DNA from: DASZIT01 sp052143315
GTDB lineage: Bacteria; Actinomycetota; Acidimicrobiia; Acidimicrobiales; RAAP-2
Assembly (NCBI GenBank): GCA_052143315.1
Contig: JBKQTE010000025.1
Coordinates: 1-18,746 of the forward strand
Reading direction: 5' to 3'
DNA length: 18,746 nt
Below are positions 9,050 through 14,677 of the stretch, piece after piece. Below the pieces are notes generated by a model. That model made no database searches. It was not told the origin of the DNA and was given only the letters and a program-made list of their open reading frames with translations. The stretch's first letter is position 1. Each line of letters opens with the position of its first letter. Position numbers and translations under genes: made by a program.

Positions 9050-9292
9050 TTCATCCGAGGGAGAACGATCAGGTCGTGCAGCTTCGTTTCGCCTATCCAG
9101 ATATCGGGATCTATCGGCCTTCCGGATGATCGGAGCGCCTCGTCACCTGTCGTCCAGTCGCCGGGTTGTACGCTCGCACTGTCCTGGTGACCGTCTGGAG
9201 CACCCGGGGTTCGCTGCTCTCGAGCTCGGCCGCGGCGGCCTGTTCCGGCGAACATGAGAGTTCGGTGGTGTGGAGAGGTGAAAGACCAGCCA

Positions 9293-9365
9293 GGGGCAGT
9301 AGCTCAGTGGTCAGAGCAGGGGACTCATAATCCCTCGGTCGCAGGTTCGATCCCTGCCTGCCCCA
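9293..9365 (+). tRNA. tRNA with CAT anticodon (elongator Met or Ile2)
   Basis: The cloverleaf is complete: acceptor GGGGCAG (9293-9299) with CTGCCCC (9358-9364), D stem GCTC/GAGC, anticodon stem GGGGA/TCCCT around CTCATAA with CAT at 9326-9328, T stem GCAGG/CCTGC, and discriminator A at 9365; CCA is not encoded. The paired first base (G1-C72) and lack of three G-C pairs at the loop end of the anticodon stem exclude an initiator tRNA. The body (GAGCAGGGGACTCATAATC, then GGTCGC) resembles E. coli tRNA-Ile2, whose CAU is lysidine-modified to read AUA, more than elongator Met. The 243 bases before it (9050-9292) hold no gene I can support. Confidence 0.93.
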
Positions 9366-9406
9366 CTCCCCAGTGTGTGCTCGTGGGTGGTCCGGGAGGA
9401 GCGCTT

Positions 9407-9423
9407 CCGCCGTCCATCGGCGG
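9407..9423 (+). terminator. Candidate terminator of the CAT tRNA
   Basis: CCGCCG (9407-9412), loop TCCAT and CGGCGG (9418-9423) make a tight 6-bp hairpin 42 bases beyond the tRNA. There is no T-run. Confidence 0.4.
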
Positions 9424-9471
9424 CCCGCCGCACGGGATCCGGCGCGACCGAAATGACGCGCGGCGATTGAT

Positions 9472-9495
9472 TACTGTGAGGCGACACGTACGTGT
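9472..9495 (+). promoter_or_regulatory. Candidate promoter and palindromic operator of the Mau-like operon
   Basis: An unusually AT-rich patch (GATTGATTACTGT) includes TACTGT (9472-9477), which fits a -10 element. It is followed at 9484-9495 by the perfect 12-base palindrome ACACGTACGTGT, which would sit on the transcription start. This is the only such patch between the tRNA and the operon start at 9580. A dimeric repressor or activator site is inferred from the symmetry alone. Confidence 0.35.
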
Positions 9496-9579
9496 GGTCG
9501 TCGGTGTCGAGCGCATGGTCGGCGCCGGCCCACGGCCCTCGGATCCCCGGCACCACCAGCAACGATAAGGACCCGCGCA

Positions 9580-10440
9580 TTGGTTGCTCTCGTCATCATC
9601 CTGGCTCTCGTGGTCGTGCTCCTGGGCGTCCTCGTCGCCGGGTTGCTCCGGAGCCATGCTGACATCCTGAAGGCGCTGCACGACCTGGGGGCCGGCGTCG
9701 GCGACCCGGCCGGTGAGCACCTCCACCAGGGAACCGCCGACCGGAGCCCGACGGGAGCTACCTCCGGCCCTCTCACCATCGGCCCCCAGCTCCCGGCCGA
9801 GCGTGACTCCTCTTCGGCGCCCGACGTCGCCGGGGTGACCCCGGAAGGCGACGCCCGGGCCATCCCCGTGGGCGACGGTGATCGGTTCACCCTCCTGGCC
9901 TTCCTGTCGTCAGGTTGCTCAACCTGTGCCAACTTCTGGACCGCCTTCGCTGCCCCCGAGCGGCTCGGCCTGCCCGACGGGGTCCGGCTGGTGGTGGTGA
10001 CCAAGGGGCCTGAGCTCGAGATCGCCGCCGAGGTGCGCGGCAGGGCCCGGGTGCCGGTGGTCATGTCGACGGAGGCATGGGGCGACTACGAGGTCCCCGG
10101 ATCGCCGTTCTTCGTGCTGGTGGACGGCCGGTCGGGGCGCCGGATCGGGGAGGGGGTGGCCAGCCACTTCCCCCAGGTGGCCGACCTGGTCCGGCGGGCG
10201 CAGGTCGACGCCGGCTATCCCCGATCGACCCCGTCGACCCCGGGCCAGCTCGACAACCCCCCGGGCCAGCTGGACAACCCCCCGGGCCAGCTCGACAACC
10301 CCCCGGGCGGCCTCGATGGACCGGCCCGCGAGCGGGCCAACGACCTCGTCCTGCGGAACGCCGGCATCCTGCCCGGCGACCCCAGCCTCTACCCGCGATC
10401 GCTGGACGACGTCTTCGAGCCCGGCGCCGAGCGGCCATGA
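9580..10440 (+). CDS. MauD-like membrane-anchored thioredoxin-fold protein
   Basis: 286 residues, starting at TTG 9580 with AAGGA (9567-9571) at proper spacing. Residues 2-22 are one membrane anchor, followed by RSHADILKALHDLGAG, a signature I associate with MauD/TlpA-like proteins. The thioredoxin fold lies at ~85-205, outside the membrane, with active-site SGCSTC (Cys113, Cys116) and the cis-proline loop GSPFFVLVDG (Pro176). MauD is needed for stable methylamine dehydrogenase light chain, probably by forming or shuffling its disulfides. Beyond residue 215 is a Pro-rich tail with GQLDNPP three times, then a short C-terminal segment. The gene heads a tightly packed cluster and its stop overlaps the next start (ATGA). 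The link to the Cys-rich protein encoded at 11545 is by context. Confidence 0.85.
   Translation: MVALVIILALVVVLLGVLVAGLLRSHADILKALHDLGAGVGDPAGEHLHQGTADRSPTGATSGPLTIGPQLPAERDSSSAPDVAGVTPEGDARAIPVGDGDRFTLLAFLSSGCSTCANFWTAFAAPERLGLPDGVRLVVVTKGPELEIAAEVRGRARVPVVMSTEAWGDYEVPGSPFFVLVDGRSGRRIGEGVASHFPQVADLVRRAQVDAGYPRSTPSTPGQLDNPPGQLDNPPGQLDNPPGGLDGPARERANDLVLRNAGILPGDPSLYPRSLDDVFEPGAERP
10243..10305 (+). repeat. 21-base tandem repeat, three copies (GQLDNPP)
   Basis: Units at 10243-10263, 10264-10284 and 10285-10305 differ by one base (CTC/CTG in the second). They encode GQLDNPP in the proline-rich tail of the MauD-like protein; a degenerate GGLDGP follows. The copy number keeps frame and could vary between strains. 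Confidence 0.95.
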
Positions 10441-10934
10441 CCTCGGTGGCCGCCCACGGGATCGGTGCGACGATCCCCTCGGGGTTCGAGGGACGCATCT
10501 TCGTCCGCCCCCGGGTCGGCGACGAGCAGCCGTACCCGGTGGCGCACTTCGCCACGTTCCCCCTCCCTGATCAGGTCGGGGACTTCGGGGGAGGGGCGGT
10601 GAACCTGATGGGCCCGACCGACATCTTCGCCGTCCTCTTCGAGTACGGCCCGGAGAGCCTGGCTACCAAGCTGTTCGCCCGGATGGGGATGCCCCGTACC
10701 CTGACGACCGGCGACTTCCGTCCCTACGTGCTCCGTCGCGGGCTCGGAGGGCAGTCCGGCACCCAGTGGTTCTTCACCGAGTCGGGGCGGCCGTTCACCT
10801 TCTACGCCGTCCTCGGGAGCCATGCCCGCCGAGGCTCGCTGGTGCCGAAGGTCAACGCCCTCCTCGCCGGCATCACGGTCAACGCCGGCGTCAACCCCAC
10901 CGCGCCGACCGGGGGGTCCCCCCCGTGGAACTGA
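10437..10934 (+). CDS. Uncharacterised soluble protein of the Mau-like cluster
   Basis: 165 residues. ATG 10437 overlaps the stop of the MauD-like gene (ATGA), and its own stop lies 10 bases inside the next gene, so it is translated as part of the operon. There is no signal peptide, membrane helix or cysteine. Recognisable stretches are DIFAVLFEYGPESLATKLFA, MGMPRTLTTGDFRPYVLRRG and GRPFTFYAVLGSHARRGSLV, a mixed alpha/beta composition with several aromatic residues. I cannot assign it to a named family. Since all its neighbours are membrane or exported redox proteins, a cytoplasmic chaperone or regulatory role for the exported Cys-rich protein is possible, but that is inference. Longer upstream starts in this frame (such as 10077) would lie inside the MauD-like gene and are rejected. 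Confidence 0.8.
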   Translation: MTSVAAHGIGATIPSGFEGRIFVRPRVGDEQPYPVAHFATFPLPDQVGDFGGGAVNLMGPTDIFAVLFEYGPESLATKLFARMGMPRTLTTGDFRPYVLRRGLGGQSGTQWFFTESGRPFTFYAVLGSHARRGSLVPKVNALLAGITVNAGVNPTAPTGGSPPWN

Positions 10935-11545
10935 TCGGCCCCTACCTGGTGGCCTGCAGCCTGCTGGTGGTGGCCGGGGTGGCCAAGGCTGCCCGTCCCG
11001 ACGACACCGCCCGTGCCGTCGTCCTCCTTGCCGGCGGCACCGGCGGCACCGGCGGCACCGGCGGCACCGGCGGCACCGGCGGCACCGGTGTCGGCCGGCT
11101 CCGCCGCCTCGGGGTGGCCCGGGTGGTCGTCCGGGTCGGGGCCTCGGCCGAGGCGGTGCTGGGTGCGATCGCCCTGGTGCTTCCCCGGGCACCGATCGCC
11201 GCGGCGGTGGGGGTGTCCTACGTGGTGTTCTCCGCCGTGGTGGTGACGGCCATGGTCAAGGGAGGTGCCCTGGCCACCTGTGGCTGCTTCGGGAGGCCCG
11301 ACACCCCGCCCACGCCCACCCACCTCGCCCTCGACCTGCTGTTGGCGGCCGCCGCCGCATCGGTCGCATTGGGGGCGTCCGGCCGCGGCACCATGGCCCA
11401 GGTCCTGGGCCACCAGCCCGGGCACGGGGCACCCCTGGTGCTGGTGTCGGCCATCGGGGCGTGGCTCGCCTACCTCGCCCTAGTGCGCATGACATCGTTG
11501 GAGTCGGTGCGTCGGCAGGTCGGCATCCGGGCCGGGCGTCCCTGA
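10925..11545 (+). CDS. MauE/DoxX-like redox-associated membrane protein
   Basis: 206 residues from GTG 10925, which overlaps the previous gene by 10 bases. About four or five hydrophobic segments are visible: ~3-23, 63-86, 89-110, 124-142 and 160-178. After the third comes ALATCGCFGRP (Cys119, Cys121), the CGCFG signature of MauE-type proteins, which are thought to pass oxidising or reducing power to periplasmic thiol partners such as MauD. An insertion of GGT six times (residues 37-54) lengthens the loop after the first helix. The stop TGA shares its A with the ATG of the next gene (11543-11547), a coupling junction. Order and overlap with the MauD-like gene support a shared pathway. A general DoxX-type protein is the alternative, but the CGC motif favours MauE. 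Confidence 0.85.
   Translation: MELIGPYLVACSLLVVAGVAKAARPDDTARAVVLLAGGTGGTGGTGGTGGTGGTGVGRLRRLGVARVVVRVGASAEAVLGAIALVLPRAPIAAAVGVSYVVFSAVVVTAMVKGGALATCGCFGRPDTPPTPTHLALDLLLAAAAASVALGASGRGTMAQVLGHQPGHGAPLVLVSAIGAWLAYLALVRMTSLESVRRQVGIRAGRP
11033..11086 (+). repeat. 9-base tandem repeat GGCGGCACC, six perfect copies
   Basis: Six identical units in a row encode (Gly-Gly-Thr)x6 in a loop of the MauE-like membrane protein. Because the unit is a multiple of three, gain or loss keeps the frame and only changes loop length. Confidence 0.97.
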
Positions 11546-12573
11546 TGGCCATCACCCTGGTCGACCGGGCGTCCGGCTTCCTGGCATCGAGGCTGTCCAG
11601 GCGGAGCTTCATCAACCGCGCCGCCTATGCCGGCAGCGCGGTGGCCATCGGCAGCGGCGTCGACCTGGTCCTCAAGCCGGGGACCGCCTACGGCGCCATC
11701 TGCATCTGCGGGAACCCGAACTGCGGGTGTGACTCACTGTGCTGCGCCGGGTACACCGACTTCTGCTGCGCGGTCAACGGGGGGTACAACTACTGCCCGG
11801 CCAACTCGGTGATGGCAGGGTGGTGGAAGGCCGACAACTCCTCCTACTGCGGGGGCGCCCGCTACTACATGGACTGCAACGCCACCTGCCAGTGCGACAC
11901 CGGGTGCGGTGACGGGTGGGCGTTCTGCGACACGGGATGTGACGGCGTCTCCTGCGGATGCGGTCCCGGCGGCTGCGATGCGTACCTCACCGGGTGCTTC
12001 CAGTTCAGGTACGGCCAGTGCAATCAGGACGTGGCCTGCATCGGCCGGATCGTGTGCCGGGTGGTGTCCTGTATCCCGCCGTGGGAGATCGACCCGACGT
12101 GCACCACCACCAACGCCGAGGACGACGGCACCGCCGAGCAGAACGTGGCGTGCTGGACGACGGCACCACCCTCGCCCCCTCCTCCGCCCTGCAGCTCCCC
12201 GGACACCAACTGCCAGACGGTGGGGATGGCGGCCACCGTCGACGGTGCCGGGTACGGGCTGCTCACCTCCTTCGGCCGGGTGCTGCCCTTCGGCGACTTC
12301 CCCTCCGACGGTGACGCCTCCTCGCTGCTGCTGAGCCGTCCCATGGTGGGCATGGCCGCCACCTCCACCGGTCGTGGCTACTGGCTGGTGGCCTCCGACG
12401 GCGGCATCTTCGCCTTCGGCGACGCCCCGTTTTACGGCTCGACCGGCAGCATCCAACTGGTCCGACCGGTGGTGGGTATGGCCACGGCCGTCGACGGCCC
12501 GGGCTACTGGATGGTGGCCCAGGACGGCGGCATCTTCGCCTTCGACGCACCGTTCTACGGATCGGGGGCGTGA
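11545..12573 (+). CDS. Tat-exported Cys-rich protein (methylamine dehydrogenase light-chain-like) fused to three 42-residue repeats
   Basis: 342 residues; ATG 11545 overlaps the preceding stop. SRRSFINRAAYAGSAVA (18-34) is a twin-arginine signal, so the protein is folded before export. Residues 53-203 contain 26 cysteines. The stretch FCCAVNGGYNYCPANS, then AGWWKADNSSYC and YYMDCNATC parallels the methylamine dehydrogenase light chain (CxGG..CPPGT..W..SC..Y.DCC), whose Trp in this area becomes part of the TTQ cofactor; here Trp93 or Trp94 would match. Other tryptophans are 125, 180 and 204. A Pro-rich linker (209-215) leads to three repeats starting at Val226, Val268 and Val310 (VGMAA...GYWLVASDGGIFAFGDAPF type), the last cut short. 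Neighbouring MauD-, MauE- and CcdA-like genes fit disulfide maturation. Catalysis, a cofactor and substrate are unproven; a structural Cys-rich surface protein is the alternative. Confidence 0.75.
   Translation: MAITLVDRASGFLASRLSRRSFINRAAYAGSAVAIGSGVDLVLKPGTAYGAICICGNPNCGCDSLCCAGYTDFCCAVNGGYNYCPANSVMAGWWKADNSSYCGGARYYMDCNATCQCDTGCGDGWAFCDTGCDGVSCGCGPGGCDAYLTGCFQFRYGQCNQDVACIGRIVCRVVSCIPPWEIDPTCTTTNAEDDGTAEQNVACWTTAPPSPPPPPCSSPDTNCQTVGMAATVDGAGYGLLTSFGRVLPFGDFPSDGDASSLLLSRPMVGMAATSTGRGYWLVASDGGIFAFGDAPFYGSTGSIQLVRPVVGMATAVDGPGYWMVAQDGGIFAFDAPFYGSGA
12220..12570 (+). repeat. Three 126-base coding repeats (GYWLVASDGGIFAF family)
   Basis: Protein repeats begin at bases 12220, 12346 and 12472, an exact 126-base (42-residue) period. 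The first is diverged (GYGLLTSFGRVLPFGDF), the second canonical (GYWLVASDGGIFAFGDAPF). The third ends after 33 residues and lacks one Gly codon in FAF-DAPF. Such repeats occur in long arrays in Acidimicrobiia surface proteins and may form beta-propeller-like blades. Confidence 0.8.
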
Positions 12574-12600
12574 TGCGCACCACCGGTTCGATCACCGGAC

Positions 12601-12618
12601 GCCCACCCGGGGGTGGGC
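12601..12618 (+). promoter_or_regulatory. Perfect palindromic hairpin before the CcdA-like gene
   Basis: GCCCACCC (12601-12608) and GGGTGGGC (12611-12618) form a perfect inverted repeat in the 64-base gap between the Cys-rich protein gene and the next gene. It lies 8 bases before an AGGAGGAG ribosome-binding site (12627-12634). It may weaken read-through or adjust translation of the downstream gene. Confidence 0.45.
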
Positions 12619-12637
12619 ACCGACCCAGGAGGAGCCC

Positions 12638-13528
12638 ATGAGCGGAACCGGACACCCAGTCGGCCTGATCGCCGCCCTCGGTGTGGTGGTGACCGTCACC
12701 GCCGCCGCCCGGTCGACCTGGTCGCCGTGCGGCCTGTCCATGCTGTCGACGATCACGCCGATGGCCGAACGGGGGCGGGGGCACCGGTTCCGCTCCACCG
12801 CCTGGTGGTTCGTGGTCGGAGCGGTGGTGGGGGGCGCCACGCTCGGAGGGGTGATGGCCGCCCTGGCGCTGGCCGTCCGGGCCCTGGCGTTACCGGGACC
12901 GGCCCTGGTGGTGGCGGCCCTGGTGGCGGCAGCCACCACGACCCTGTCCGACGTCGGCCTGACCGGTCACCGACTGCCGTACCACTGCCGCCAGGTCAAC
13001 GAACGTTGGCTGGACCGGTTCCGACCCTGGGTCTACGGCGCCGGGTTCGGCTGGCAGATCGGCTGCGGTCTGGCCACCTACATCGTTACCGCCGGCGTCT
13101 ACCTGATGATCGTCCTCGGCGCCGTGTCCGGCCGGCCGTGGGTGGCGCTCGGATTGGGGACGTTGTTCGGCCTGGTCCGGGGCGTGGCCGTCTTCGTCGG
13201 GAGGTCGGCCACCGATCCCGCCGGCCTGCGCTCGCTCCACCTCCGGCTGGCCCGGCTGGCCCCGGTGTCCGCCGCCGTCACCGTGGCGGCCCAGGCGGCG
13301 GTCGCCCTGGTGGCCGCCGTGTGGGTGGTGGCCGATCTGACCGGGGTCCTTCCGGGCCGGTCCTGGCCCCCCGTAGCGATGCTGGTCGCCACGCTGTCGG
13401 CGACCGTCCTGGCCATGGTCTCGCTGTCGGTCGGTTGGTGGGGTCTGCGAGCCGTGGTCGGACGTCGCCGGCGGCCGGCGGCCCCACCCCAGGTCGAACT
13501 GGCCCGGGCGGGCGCCAACCGGGGGTAA
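12638..13528 (+). CDS. Polytopic membrane protein with CcdA/DsbD-like cysteine pair
   Basis: 296 residues from ATG 12638, behind an ideal AGGAGGAG site. Six or seven hydrophobic segments are visible (about 8-25, 54-80, 84-103, 132-160, 167-187, 209-231, 244-270). The first is followed by TWSPCGLSMLSTITP (Cys31), matching the S/TPC-L motif of CcdA-type thiol transporters, and the fourth contains GFGWQIGCGLA (Cys143), matching their second GW-PC-G site. CcdA/DsbD proteins move electrons from cytoplasmic thioredoxin across the membrane through two such cysteines. A third cysteine (117) sits in PYHCRQVNERW. Downstream of MauD-like, MauE-like and Cys-rich genes, a role in handling reducing equivalents for disulfide isomerisation is a reasonable inference. 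Overall similarity to CcdA is low and family membership needs a profile search. The basic tail (271-296) faces the cytoplasm by charge. Confidence 0.75.
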   Translation: MSGTGHPVGLIAALGVVVTVTAAARSTWSPCGLSMLSTITPMAERGRGHRFRSTAWWFVVGAVVGGATLGGVMAALALAVRALALPGPALVVAALVAAATTTLSDVGLTGHRLPYHCRQVNERWLDRFRPWVYGAGFGWQIGCGLATYIVTAGVYLMIVLGAVSGRPWVALGLGTLFGLVRGVAVFVGRSATDPAGLRSLHLRLARLAPVSAAVTVAAQAAVALVAAVWVVADLTGVLPGRSWPPVAMLVATLSATVLAMVSLSVGWWGLRAVVGRRRRPAAPPQVELARAGANRG

Positions 13529-13529
13529 G

Positions 13530-13619
13530 GTGCCGCCCGAAGGGCACGCCCCCGACGTCCGGCCCTCGGACCGGGACAGGTTGGCTGACCGACGGTCCTG
13601 TGACGGTCCGCCCGGACGT
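13530..13619 (+). terminator. Tandem hairpins with a long nested stem after the Mau-like operon
   Basis: A first hairpin GTGCC/GGCAC (13530-13534 with 13543-13547) starts two bases after the stop. A second, nested structure pairs ACGTCCGG (13555-13562) with CCGGACGT (13612-13619), then CGGACCG (13567-13573) with CGGTCCG (13604-13610), then ACAGG (13576-13580) with CCTGT (13597-13601): 20 base pairs in a 65-base element. It most simply ends the operon, but its size would also suit a structured leader for the gene at 13649. Confidence 0.5.
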
Positions 13620-13648
13620 GCCGAGGCCTTTGACGAGACGGGAGCCCC

Positions 13649-14017
13649 ATGGACATCGAGGAGTTCTACAGCGCCGACGAACGCCGCCGGCAGTCGGCGG
13701 AGATCGAGCTCGGGACCAACTGGTACGACGCCAAGGGGAACCGGTACGAGCTCAGCTGGGTCGAGGACACCGGCGAGCTCTACACCATGACCGAGTTCGT
13801 CCCGGAGGTGGACACGTGGACGCCGTTCGGCGACATCGAGGTCGAGTCGATGCCGCTCGACCGGGTGGTGGTGTCGGTCATCGGTTACTTCCCGGACCAC
13901 CCGTCCCTGGAGAAGGTCCTCGGGGAGTGGCAGGACCACATGGCCGAGCCCGACGGCATCGCCTGGGTGGCCGGCCAGCTACGCCTGAACGCGGTGCCCA
14001 CCTCCGCCCCGGCCTGA
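13649..14017 (+). CDS. Conserved small actinobacterial protein, function unknown
   Basis: 122 residues beginning MDIEEFYSADERRRQSAEIE, an acidic soluble protein without signal peptide, membrane helix or cysteine. GTNWYDAKGNRYELSWVEDT and GELYTMTEFVPEVD make up the most recognisable part; I recall similar openings in uncharacterised actinobacterial proteins, so it is likely conserved, but no function is known to me. GGGAG at 13640-13644 precedes ATG 13649 closely. It is separated from the Mau-like operon by the hairpin region at 13530-13619 and followed by a GC-rich inverted repeat, so it may be a single-gene transcript. A role in the upstream redox system is possible only through proximity. 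Confidence 0.8.
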   Translation: MDIEEFYSADERRRQSAEIELGTNWYDAKGNRYELSWVEDTGELYTMTEFVPEVDTWTPFGDIEVESMPLDRVVVSVIGYFPDHPSLEKVLGEWQDHMAEPDGIAWVAGQLRLNAVPTSAPA

Positions 14018-14311
14018 AGCAACCCCCGGGCCGCCGGCCGGGGCGCGAGGGGCGTCACCCCCCGGTGCCGCCCTCGAGCAAGGTGGCCAGCACCTCGTGG
14101 GAAGACGGTGTGGCCGGTCGGGGCCACCCTTGCCATCGGTTCGCGGTCGGCCACCGGGCCGCCCGGACCAATTCTCGATGAGGTGAACAGGGAACAGGAT
14201 GGACTTGCCCGAGAACCGGTTGGCCGGTCTTCGGCAGCCCGAGAGTATGGCCGTGCCATCGTGGCGCTGTAGGGTCCGGAGTCTTCGGCAGCGGAACCGA
14301 CGGGGGGGAGC
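14018..14311. other. Gene-free gap with terminator-like hairpin, 12-base direct repeat and -10-like element
   Basis: CCCCGG (14024-14029) and CCGGGG (14038-14043) form a hairpin just after the upstream stop. GTCTTCGGCAGC occurs twice, at 14227-14238 and 14281-14292. TAGGGT (14270-14275) between them resembles a -10 element, placing a transcription start near 14282, about 30 bases before the next gene. I find no supportable gene on either strand here. Confidence 0.4.
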
Positions 14312-14677
14312 ATGGACGTGGTGGTCGATCTGGGCACGGGGAAGGTGACCCTCGCCGACCCCGGGGACCTTCAGCACTTCGCGGTCCGGGCGGTGCAGGC
14401 GGCGCAGGCCGGCGGCGGTGCTGCCCCGGGCACGTCGACCGGTGAACTTGACGAACTGGCCGCGGCGCTCGTCGCCCACGACGTCGGCCACGTCGACCCG
14501 GACGGCTCGGTGCGGGTCGACGTGGCGGCGGTCCGCCGTCTGGCCGGGTCCGAGGTGCCGGTGACCGCCGAGTGGGAGTCCGGCTTCGCCTCGATGCTCG
14601 AGTACGCCGCCGCCAAGGGGTGGGTGGCCGACGACGGGACGATCCGGGCCCATGTGGAGTGGCAGGTGGCCTCGTGA
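14312..14677 (+). CDS. Small acidic protein of unknown function, coupled to the F420-type oxidoreductase
   Basis: 121 residues from ATG 14312, preceded by GGGGGGGAG. It begins MDVVVDLGTGKVTLADPGDL and contains a short helical middle (GELDELAAALVAHDVGHVD) and the stretch PVTAEWESGFASMLEYAAAKGWV. There is no signal, membrane helix or cysteine. Its TGA (14675-14677) overlaps the GTG start of the downstream oxidoreductase (GTGA at 14674-14677), so the two are probably translated together. I do not recognise the family. The coupling suggests a shared physiological context, not necessarily a physical complex. The C-terminal half has the composition of a small actinobacterial alpha-helical accessory protein. 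Confidence 0.75.
   Translation: MDVVVDLGTGKVTLADPGDLQHFAVRAVQAAQAGGGAAPGTSTGELDELAAALVAHDVGHVDPDGSVRVDVAAVRRLAGSEVPVTAEWESGFASMLEYAAAKGWVADDGTIRAHVEWQVAS

Noticed and set aside
9050..9292. Gene in the gap before the CAT tRNA
   Set aside because: Only short frames without ribosome-binding site or domain pattern; they extend from shadow frames of the pyruvate kinase gene.
9293..9365. Initiator tRNA-fMet
   Set aside because: First acceptor pair is matched (G-C) and the anticodon stem lacks three consecutive G-C pairs next to the loop.
11033..11086. CRISPR-like array
   Set aside because: Units of 9 bases without spacers, inside a coding sequence; a simple tandem repeat.
10766..11545. Longer start for the MauE-like protein
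   Set aside because: The extra N-terminus is Arg/Pro-rich out-of-frame sequence of the preceding gene; GTG 10925 leads directly into the first membrane helix.
10822..12573. Long 583-residue version of the Cys-rich protein
   Set aside because: The upstream 240 codons run through the MauE-like gene in another frame. ATG 11545, followed by a proper Tat signal and overlapping the previous stop, is the credible start.
12220..12573. The repeats as a complete methylamine dehydrogenase heavy chain
   Set aside because: Fewer than three short repeats are present; a heavy chain needs seven full blades.
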